This document shows, in pieces, positions 1 through 7,552 of a stretch of 64,000 nucleotides of DNA; the first letter of the stretch is position 1, and every line of letters begins with the position of its first letter. The DNA is from Deltaproteobacteria bacterium. GTDB taxonomy: Bacteria > Desulfobacterota > Desulfuromonadia > Geobacterales > Geobacteraceae. The position numbers and the translations under genes were made by a program. The stretch is taken from assembly GCA_021847245.1 (NCBI GenBank), contig JAJZUC010000001.1:103368-167367 (forward strand), written 5' to 3'. The notes below the pieces were generated by a model. It was given only the letters and a program-made list of their open reading frames with translations. It ran no database searches and was not told where the DNA came from.

Positions 1-79
1 ACCTTGCCCCCTGAAATGGGTGCGTAGCGGCGGGTAACCTCTTTCCCTGGCAGGTGCTCCATGCAATTGGAGGCTCAAA

Positions 80-3000
80 ATGATGACAAGTAAATTATTC
101 AGGAAGGTTTTGCGGGCGGCGGTCATACCGGCATTGATTGCCCACATTGCTTCGTTTCCCGGGGTGGCGCGAGCCGACGACACGGAGATCTATTCAGCCG
201 GCGCCACCACGAAGCCGATGGTCATGATCATCATGGACAACTCCGGCAGCATGGGGGACCCGGTCCCTTATGACAACGTGACAACTTACGCAGGGAGCTA
301 TGCCCGCGATACCGTCTACCAGTATACCTGCACCGCCCGGAACAGGCGGGGGCAGTGCACATCGACCCAGTGGCAGGTGTATACCGGAGCTTTTACAGAC
401 CAGGTGAACCGTGACGGCGGCATCGATATTGCCGGCCAGGACGGCATCGATGACAGCAACACCAGCCTCAAGACCGGCAATCGCCTCAATTACGAAGCAA
501 CGACCGTTACCAGCAAGATGAGCACCGCCAAGGGGGTGCTCAACAACCTGGTCGATCTCATGTACAATGACGTTGATTTTGGCTTCATGAAGTTCAATAC
601 GGAAGACGGGGGAAACGTCATCTCCAAGATCGGGGCGACCCAGACCGCCATGCACGGCCAGATCAGCGCCATGAACGCCACTACCTGGACCCCCCTTGCC
701 GAGGCACTGACCGACGCGGGCAAGTATTTCGAGGACACCTACACCGGCCAGTACAGTCCCTGGAACGCGAACAACTGGTGCCAGAAGGCCTTCGTGATCA
801 TCGTCACCGACGGGGAGCCGACCCACGATACCGACGCCACGATCATCGGCCACTTCCTCGACCGGGGGCAGACGGGGATTACCGATTCGAACCGGGGACA
901 GAAGTGGGACCAGGACGGCGACTACTACAAGCACAGCTCCAACGTCAGCGACCCGCTCAACAACGACGTCTGGGTCGCCGACGACACATACAGCGACACC
1001 GTTCCCCAGACGTTTCTTGACGACGTGGCGAAATATCTCAATACCCACGATCTCCGTCCGGATCTGCAAGGGACACAAAACGTAACGACCTATACCATCG
1101 GTTTTGCCCACAATAGTCCCCTCCTGCAGAAAACAGCCCAGAACGGCGGCGGGCTCTATTTTACGGCCAACAACGCAGCGGAGCTCGAACACAGCCTTTT
1201 GATGGCCCTAGACGACATCGCCAAGAAACTCCAAACCTACACCGCCCCCGTTGTTCCGATTACCCGGACGTCGAGCGGCGACAAGATGTATCTTGCCTTT
1301 TTCAAGCCCCTCTCCTACACGAAGTTCTGGGTCGGCGACCTGCAGAAGTACGGTCTCTCTTCGTCAAACCAGATTGTCGACAGCGCCGGCAACAGCGCCA
1401 CCGATGCCAGCGGCGCCATACTCGACACGGCTGTCCCTTACTGGAGCGTCTCGACGGTCCTCAAGAACCGGGGAACGGCCAGGAACATCTATACCTACCT
1501 CGACACTAACGCCGATCTGACGAACAATGTGAATGCCTTCACAACCGGCAACGCATCTCTGACGGCTGCTACCTTCGGCAACCCGGCGAAAATCGCCACG
1601 GCCAACCCGGCAACCTCGGCGCGGGATGACCTGATCAACTTCATCCACGGCTACGACTCCTATGACGACAACGGCAATCTCAACTGGACGGAAAAGCGCG
1701 ATTTCGTCCTTGGCGACATCCTCCATTCCGTGCCGCTGGTGGTCGACTACAACGGGCCTACGGCGGTAGACCCGAACCGGCATATCTTCTTTGGTTCCAA
1801 CGACGGGATGCTGCACTGCATCTCGGATGTCGACGGGAGTGAGGAGTGGGCATTCTTGCCGCCGGATGCGCTGCCGCGATTGAAGCTCTTCCAGGAGGGG
1901 GCGTCACACCCCTATTTCATCGATGGGTCGGTGAAGCTCTACCAGGAGCGGGATTCGACGGGGGTGATCACCAAAGCGATCATTATCTTCGGCGAACGGG
2001 CGGGGGGAGACAACTACTATGCCCTCGACGTGACCACACCCTCGGCACCCCGTTTTCTCTGGCGGATCAACAGCGCGACGGCGGGACTTTCCGAGCTCGG
2101 ACAGACTTGGTCCGAGCCGGTGGTGGCAACGATAAGGAAAAAAGATGCCAGCAACAACCCAACCTCCTACCAGGCGATCATCTTTGCCGCCGGCTTCGAC
2201 CCGGCCCAGGCCAACAACACGGCGGTAACCGTCTCGGCCAAGGGGAGGGGGATCTTCATGGTCAACCTCTTTGACGGGACGCCCCTTGCGAGCTTCCTGC
2301 ACAGTGCGACAAACGGTCTCGACTATGCCATGCCGAGCAACATCACGGCAGTGGACCGGAATGCGGATGGAGTGGTCGACCGGGTTTATGTCGGCGACGT
2401 GGGGGGAAATCTCTGGCGCTTTGCCGCTCCCACCGGAGACGACAGTCTGGTGGACAACTGGGTCATCCGGGAGCTCTTCGCCTCCAATCCCGGTGCCGAC
2501 GGCAGCGGCGGCCGCAAGATCTATTATCAGCCTGAGATCGCCTTCCAGAACGGCTATGATTATCTCTTCTTTTCTACCGGCGATCGGGACAACCCCCGGT
2601 CGACCACCGCCGTCGACCGGCTTTACGGCGTCAAGGATTTTAACCCGGCGAGCGGTTTCGCTACCGTCACGGAGAGCACCCTGACGGACCAGACAGGGGT
2701 GGTCAGCACTTCGACGACGCCCGCGGGAGGGAACGGCTGGTACATTCGTCTCACTGCGGCGAGCGGGGAAAAGTCTCTGGCCGCTCCGGTTCTGTTCAAT
2801 AAATATGTCCTGTTCGATTCGTTTCTCCCAAATAACGCCATCTGTGACATCGGCGGGGGGGCAAAGCTTTATGCTGTCAGTTATTTGACTGGACTTTACA
2901 CCCGCTACGTCCTCGGTAACGGGATTCCCACCGAGCCGGTGCTGGTGGTCCGCCCGGTGGGGACTACGGCCTTCGTCGGTGCTGGTGGAGGGGTGGTCAA

Positions 3001-3109
3001 TCTATCTTCCCTCACTGTTGACGCAACGGGGCCGAACAGTACCCCGATTTCAACTATTTTCAATTTTGTCACCGGGATTATCCCAATCTCGTGGCGGGAG
3101 GTCTTCTGA
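80..3109 (+). CDS. PilY1-like type IV pilus tip/assembly protein (VWA domain plus PilC/PilY beta-propeller)
   Basis: N-terminal MIDAS-like MVMIIMDNSGSMG, C-terminal PilY1-type calcium loop and propeller motif AVDRNADGVVDRVYVGDVGGNLWRF; 1009 aa; upstream of pilMNOPQ. Confidence 0.9.
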   Translation: MMTSKLFRKVLRAAVIPALIAHIASFPGVARADDTEIYSAGATTKPMVMIIMDNSGSMGDPVPYDNVTTYAGSYARDTVYQYTCTARNRRGQCTSTQWQVYTGAFTDQVNRDGGIDIAGQDGIDDSNTSLKTGNRLNYEATTVTSKMSTAKGVLNNLVDLMYNDVDFGFMKFNTEDGGNVISKIGATQTAMHGQISAMNATTWTPLAEALTDAGKYFEDTYTGQYSPWNANNWCQKAFVIIVTDGEPTHDTDATIIGHFLDRGQTGITDSNRGQKWDQDGDYYKHSSNVSDPLNNDVWVADDTYSDTVPQTFLDDVAKYLNTHDLRPDLQGTQNVTTYTIGFAHNSPLLQKTAQNGGGLYFTANNAAELEHSLLMALDDIAKKLQTYTAPVVPITRTSSGDKMYLAFFKPLSYTKFWVGDLQKYGLSSSNQIVDSAGNSATDASGAILDTAVPYWSVSTVLKNRGTARNIYTYLDTNADLTNNVNAFTTGNASLTAATFGNPAKIATANPATSARDDLINFIHGYDSYDDNGNLNWTEKRDFVLGDILHSVPLVVDYNGPTAVDPNRHIFFGSNDGMLHCISDVDGSEEWAFLPPDALPRLKLFQEGASHPYFIDGSVKLYQERDSTGVITKAIIIFGERAGGDNYYALDVTTPSAPRFLWRINSATAGLSELGQTWSEPVVATIRKKDASNNPTSYQAIIFAAGFDPAQANNTAVTVSAKGRGIFMVNLFDGTPLASFLHSATNGLDYAMPSNITAVDRNADGVVDRVYVGDVGGNLWRFAAPTGDDSLVDNWVIRELFASNPGADGSGGRKIYYQPEIAFQNGYDYLFFSTGDRDNPRSTTAVDRLYGVKDFNPASGFATVTESTLTDQTGVVSTSTTPAGGNGWYIRLTAASGEKSLAAPVLFNKYVLFDSFLPNNAICDIGGGAKLYAVSYLTGLYTRYVLGNGIPTEPVLVVRPVGTTAFVGAGGGVVNLSSLTVDATGPNSTPISTIFNFVTGIIPISWREVF

Positions 3110-3450
3110 TGTCTGTGATAAAGAGAGCGGTCACCTTCGGGGGCTTTGCTTATTTGCTTCTCTCGGCCTCTGTCGTTTTCTGCCAGGACCTTCCATCCCT
3201 GGCCCAGTTGGGAACAAGCATGGAGCAGCTCATAACGCCTGAAACCCATGAGGGTGTCATCATGGAGGTGTATGCCAATAACCGCTTCTCGATGCGAGAG
3301 AAAACATACCTTATCCTCAAGGAGACTGAAGTTGGGGGCGTTCCGGCGGGAAAGGCATCGTTTAGACTCAGGAAAGGGCAGAAGGTCAAGGCGGTTGTCT
3401 ACCGACTGAAAAGCAAGGCTTACTTTGTCTCCGATCTCACCCTGGAGTAG
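3109..3450 (+). CDS. small secreted/periplasmic hypothetical protein
   Basis: start overlaps the pilY1 stop region; signal-peptide-like N-terminus MSVIKRAVTFGGFAYLLLSASVVFCQ. Confidence 0.65.
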   Translation: MSVIKRAVTFGGFAYLLLSASVVFCQDLPSLAQLGTSMEQLITPETHEGVIMEVYANNRFSMREKTYLILKETEVGGVPAGKASFRLRKGQKVKAVVYRLKSKAYFVSDLTLE

Positions 3451-3457
3451 CATTGCC

Positions 3458-4039
3458 ATGGGAAAACCGAATACCCCAGCGTCGCAGCGTGATGCCCTTC
3501 GTAGAAAACTCGCGCTGTCACTTGCCGGAATCCTTGTTGCGTCGTTAGCCGTCCTGACTGTAATCACATGGCCCTACAACCCGGTCGGAAGGATGATTTA
3601 CAAGGTTCTTGGCAAAGAACTCCCCCCGACGCGTTCAGAAGAGTTAGGGAATATCAAACGGTTTCTTGCGGCTCGAAGAAAACTCGACAAGAAGGAGTAT
3701 GCGCAGGCTTTCGAAGATCTCGACTATCTTCGTACACATGCCGGAACCTCTTTTACCTTCTTCAAGGAGGTATACCTTTATCTTGGCTACATCTACGAGA
3801 TAAGGGGAGATCTTGCTGGCGAAGAGCGCTTATACCATGAGCTTGCCGGAAGGGACAGAGTGTTCGCCCGGTTCATGGATGGCCTGTACAATTTTCGCCA
3901 CGGCCGGCTTGACGAGGCCCGGAAAGCGCTAAGCGAGGCAGTTGCTTTAGATGACAGGTTGAACCGTCTTGGCAAGTACCGCGGAATTGCGATCAAGACG
4001 CTTGAAAAGCTGGATAAGGGTCGACGGGACGTACGATAA
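3458..4039 (+). CDS. membrane-anchored TPR-like hypothetical protein
   Basis: N-terminal TM segment (LALSLAGILVASLAVLTVI) followed by TPR-like helices; start chosen at MGKPN. Confidence 0.6.
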   Translation: MGKPNTPASQRDALRRKLALSLAGILVASLAVLTVITWPYNPVGRMIYKVLGKELPPTRSEELGNIKRFLAARRKLDKKEYAQAFEDLDYLRTHAGTSFTFFKEVYLYLGYIYEIRGDLAGEERLYHELAGRDRVFARFMDGLYNFRHGRLDEARKALSEAVALDDRLNRLGKYRGIAIKTLEKLDKGRRDVR

Positions 4040-4220
4040 GAAGTGTTCTGTCAGATCACACAAATTTTGACCCGAACTGACCAAAACTGTCAGCGGATGA
4101 CGGTGCGAATAATGCGAGCTTGTCTATGCTGGCTGAATTTTTCAGGAGTTAGACGTTTTTGTTGACATTGTATGTACAGGTTTGAATTTTGCAGAGAACC
4201 AAAGAAATACTTTGAAATAC

Positions 4221-4302
4221 GTGATACACGACAAGACTAAACCACCCGCGAGGGTGGGGCGGAAAGCCCAAGGGTCTCACCGAGACAGCCGGGATGCCGA
4301 AA
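4221..4302 (+). ncRNA. GEMM-I (GEMM-Ib type) cyclic dinucleotide riboswitch aptamer, predicted 3',3'-cGAMP selective
   Basis: GATACACGACAAGACTAAACC-ACCC-GCGA-GGGT-GGGGCGGAAAGCCCAAGGGTCTCACCGAGACAGCCGGGATGCCGAAATA aligns with the Vc2 GEMM-I aptamer, has a GNRA (GCGA) loop on a 6-bp stem, and A at the position equivalent to G20. Confidence 0.88.
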
Positions 4303-4338
4303 TATCGCTCCGATACGAGGCCCCGGCTTTTCTTGTTT
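4287..4338 (+). terminator. riboswitch expression-platform intrinsic terminator
   Basis: AGCCGGG (4287-4293, inside the aptamer 3' strand) pairs with CCCGGCT (4322-4328), followed by a T-rich tract TTTTCTTGTTT. Confidence 0.75.
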
Positions 4339-4549
4339 CCGGATGCTGACGATGCGCGATTTGCGGATGAGGTGGAGGAATATGCAGAAAAACCTCTCAA
4401 GTTTTGCTTCGATACAGCCGATGGGGTTACTGTTTGAAGCAATTGTGCCAAAAAGGTTTCAATTCCTTTCAACTTCGACTAATTTCTTGACATATATTTC
4501 AATTTCAGTAAAGTTCGCCCTAAACTGCCTGTTCTTATGGGATTATGTG

Positions 4550-4750
4550 ATGAAATGCCGAAATAATGTAAGAAGAATCAGGGAGGAGAGGCTCATGAGC
4601 AAAGCTGAGCTGGCTCGTCTTGCCGGCGTCTCTCCTGCTACAATCGAGCGCATCGAACGCGGCGAGGAGTGCCGTATGGAAACCAAGAGAAAGATACTTC
4701 TTGCTCTTGGTTTTTCTTTGTCGGAGAGGGAACAGGTCTTCCTCAACTAA
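4550..4750 (+). CDS. small XRE/HTH-family DNA-binding protein
   Basis: MKCRNNVRRIREERLMSKAELARLAGVSPATIERIERGEECRMETKRKILLALGFSLSEREQVFLN, a classical HTH_3; ends just before pilM. Confidence 0.85.
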   Translation: MKCRNNVRRIREERLMSKAELARLAGVSPATIERIERGEECRMETKRKILLALGFSLSEREQVFLN

Positions 4751-4771
4751 CCAGGTGAACGGGAACCATCT

Positions 4772-5827
4772 ATGTTTTTCTCTAAGAAAAAGGACTTGAT
4801 CGGCATAGATATCGGCTCCAGCTCGGTGAAGCTCATGCAGCTGAAAGAGCACAAGGGAGTCTATCAGCTTCTCAACGTGGGCATTGTGCCACTGCCGCCG
4901 GAGGCGATAGTCGACAATACCCTCATGGACAGCTCTTCCGTGGTTGAAGCGGTCAAAAGCCTGGTCAAGAGCCTGGATGTGAAGGTGAAGGAGGTGGCTT
5001 GCTCCATCTCGGGCAACACGGTCATCATTCGCAAGATCAAACTCCCCGCTATGCCGGCCGACGAGCTGGAGGACCAGATTCAGTGGGAGGCCGAGCAGTA
5101 TATCCCCTTCGACATAAACGATGTGAATATCGACTTCCAGATTCTGGAACCCGACGAGGAAGATCCTTCCCGCATGGACGTGCTCCTGGTGGCGAGCAAG
5201 AAGGAGATCGTCAACGATTATGTAAACGTATTCACCGAGGCGGGTCTCAAGCTGATGGTGGTTGATGTCGACTCGTTCGCCGTTCAGAATGCCTTTGAAC
5301 TGAACTACGAAGCAGGTCCGGAAGAGGTGGTGGCCCTGATCAACATCGGCGCCAACGTCCTGAATCTGAACATCGTGAAGGGAGGGATTTCGCTGTTCAC
5401 CCGCGATGTGCAGATGGGAGGGAACCTCTTTACCGAGGAGATCCAGAAGCAGCTCGGCCTCAGCAGCGATGAGGCCGAGCAGGTGAAGATCACCGGCAAT
5501 TACCCCGACAAGGGGCGGTTGCAGGACGTCATCGCCAAGGTCAACGAGACCCTTGCCATCGAGATGCGTCGTTCCCTTGATTTCTACAATACAACGGCCG
5601 GCGAGGGGAAGATAGGCAAGGTGTATCTGAGCGGCGGTGCCGCCAAGACATCGTCTCTCTCCGAGGTCGTGCAGAACAAACTCGGTCTGCCGGTTGAAAT
5701 GATGGATCCCCTTCGGAAAATTGTCAGCAGCGAAAAGGAGTTCGACCCCGAATATCTCCGGGAGATCGGTCCGTTCGTTACCGTTGCCGTGGGACTGGCC
5801 ACAAGGAGGGTTGGAGACAAATGGTAA
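4772..5827 (+). CDS. pilM: type IV pilus assembly protein PilM
   Basis: IGIDIGSSSVKLMQL actin-like ATPase start; first of pilMNOPQ order. Confidence 0.97.
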   Translation: MFFSKKKDLIGIDIGSSSVKLMQLKEHKGVYQLLNVGIVPLPPEAIVDNTLMDSSSVVEAVKSLVKSLDVKVKEVACSISGNTVIIRKIKLPAMPADELEDQIQWEAEQYIPFDINDVNIDFQILEPDEEDPSRMDVLLVASKKEIVNDYVNVFTEAGLKLMVVDVDSFAVQNAFELNYEAGPEEVVALINIGANVLNLNIVKGGISLFTRDVQMGGNLFTEEIQKQLGLSSDEAEQVKITGNYPDKGRLQDVIAKVNETLAIEMRRSLDFYNTTAGEGKIGKVYLSGGAAKTSSLSEVVQNKLGLPVEMMDPLRKIVSSEKEFDPEYLREIGPFVTVAVGLATRRVGDKW

Positions 5828-6393
5828 GGATCAACCTTCTCCCTGTCAGGTTGTCAAAGAAAAAGGAGACGGCAAAACAGCAGATGCTGATTCTCCTTGT
5901 CTCTGTTCTGGTCGTCCTCGTCGCCGGTCTTGGCCTGTTCGGCTATGCGCAGGCGCGCATCAAGGCGACTACGGAGGAGATTTCCCGTGCTGAAAACGAT
6001 CTTGCCCAGTTGAAGGTAAAGATCGGCGAACTGGAAAACCTCAAAAAGCTCAAGGATGCGGTCACCAAAAAACTTGATGTGCTCGCCCAGCTCCGCAAGG
6101 GGAAGACGGGGCCGGTGAAGAGACTGGCTGTCATCAGCGACTCGACACCGGACAAGCTGTGGCTGACCAAGTATGCCGAAAGCGGTCCGAACGTGTCCAT
6201 CGGCGGGATTGCCGTCGATGAAGATCTGATTGCGGCGTTCATGAGGAATCTCCAGGCCTCCGATGAGTTTGGGAACGTGGAACTCGTCGTTTCGGAGCAG
6301 ACCGAGATCAGCGGCGTGAAGGCCAAGCGTTTTGAGGTTACCTGCTCTCTGAAGTCGTACAAGAAAGAAGAGCCGGCCCCGCAGAAAAAATAG
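5821..6393 (+). CDS. pilN: type IV pilus assembly protein PilN
   Basis: MVRINLLPVR N-terminal motif, TM segment; overlaps pilM. Confidence 0.95.
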   Translation: MVRINLLPVRLSKKKETAKQQMLILLVSVLVVLVAGLGLFGYAQARIKATTEEISRAENDLAQLKVKIGELENLKKLKDAVTKKLDVLAQLRKGKTGPVKRLAVISDSTPDKLWLTKYAESGPNVSIGGIAVDEDLIAAFMRNLQASDEFGNVELVVSEQTEISGVKAKRFEVTCSLKSYKKEEPAPQKK

Positions 6394-6411
6394 CCCGGTT
6401 GAGGACTTCCC

Positions 6412-7008
6412 ATGGATCCGAGAATTGACAAGCTGCTGAAGCTGCCCAAGAAACAGAAGATCGCCCTGCTGGTCGCCGTTGTCGCGATTGAAGCGGCGGC
6501 GCTTTACCTGGGGCTCTGCCAGCCGAAGCAGAAGGAGCTGCAGGAGCTTCGGGCGAAACTGGACGGGGTGCAGACGGAAGTTCAGGAAAAGCAGAAGATT
6601 GCCAACAACCTCCCGAAGCTGAAGAAAGAATACCAGCAGCTGCAGAAGGAACTGGAACATGCCCTCACCGAACTGCCGAACCAGAAAGAGATACCGTCGT
6701 TGCTGACCAGCATCACCAGCGTCGGCAAGAATGCGGGTCTGGATTTTCTCCTGTTCAAGCCGCGGCCCGAAGTACCGAAGGACTTCTATGCCGACGTCCC
6801 GGTCGATATCTCGGTCTCCGGGTCGTTTCACAGTGTTGCCAATTTCTTCACAGCGGTGGGGAACCTTCCGCGCATCGTGAATATCACGGATGTCTCCTTT
6901 GCGGATATCAAGTCTTCGGGGGGGCGCACTTCGGTCCGGGTCAACTGCCTGGCAACCACCTTCCGTTTCCTCGACAAGAAAGAGACCAAGGATGAGAAGA
7001 AAAAGTAA
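6412..7008 (+). CDS. pilO: type IV pilus assembly protein PilO
   Basis: single TM plus coiled coil and ferredoxin-like C-terminus; synteny. Confidence 0.94.
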   Translation: MDPRIDKLLKLPKKQKIALLVAVVAIEAAALYLGLCQPKQKELQELRAKLDGVQTEVQEKQKIANNLPKLKKEYQQLQKELEHALTELPNQKEIPSLLTSITSVGKNAGLDFLLFKPRPEVPKDFYADVPVDISVSGSFHSVANFFTAVGNLPRIVNITDVSFADIKSSGGRTSVRVNCLATTFRFLDKKETKDEKKK

Positions 7009-7540
7009 CTCTCTGTGGATTCTGGCACCGGTGTTTGCTCTGCTGGCGGTTTCGGGGGGGTGCAAGAAGGAAGAGGTGCCGCCTCCGCAGCCTTCACCCG
7101 CCGGGGCGCCGGCTCCGCAGGCCAAAACCCCGATTCAGAAGCAGGCTTCATCCGCAAGGCCGGCGGTAGCGGTCTCGCCCCAGCTTGATTTCACCAACCG
7201 CAAGGACCCGTTCAAGCCGTTCATCGAGCCGAAGAGCGTGGCAAAGGAAGCACCGGCGGCGAAGAGGGGCCGGGCGGTCGGTCTCCTCCCGATCCAGAGC
7301 TATGCCGTCGAGCAGTTCAAGGTTTCCGGGATCATCGTCGGGCTGAGGGAGAACAGGGCCTTGATCATCGACCCGGCCGGAAAAGGGTACGTGGTCAAAG
7401 TGGGGATGAGTATCGGTAACAACAACGGAGTCATCACCAGGATTGCCCCTTCGTACATTGAAGTTTCGGAACGATTCCGGGCCGAGAACGGCAAAATGAC
7501 AAAGAGGACGGTCAAGCTCTCTCTTTCCAAGAAACTGTAA
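6992..7540 (+). CDS. pilP: type IV pilus assembly lipoprotein PilP
   Basis: lipobox-like LAVSGGC near N-terminus, DPFKPF motif, HM-like C-terminal domain; ATG at 6992. Confidence 0.93.
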   Translation: MRRKSNSLWILAPVFALLAVSGGCKKEEVPPPQPSPAGAPAPQAKTPIQKQASSARPAVAVSPQLDFTNRKDPFKPFIEPKSVAKEAPAAKRGRAVGLLPIQSYAVEQFKVSGIIVGLRENRALIIDPAGKGYVVKVGMSIGNNNGVITRIAPSYIEVSERFRAENGKMTKRTVKLSLSKKL

Positions 7541-7552
7541 GGAGATTCCCCC

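Noticed and set aside
1-79. possible 3' end of an upstream gene
   Set aside because: short in-frame tails end in all frames; no family signal to support a call
194-1192. long minus-strand ORF inside pilY1
   Set aside because: antisense of a convincing VWA/PilY1 gene; low-complexity Val/Gly-rich composition typical of high-GC shadow ORFs
4149-4472. 107-aa minus-strand ORF across the riboswitch
   Set aside because: covers a structured RNA and terminator on the other strand; no SD or family motif
5854-7125. 423-aa minus-strand ORF
   Set aside because: antisense to pilN/pilO, composition is a GC-frame artefact
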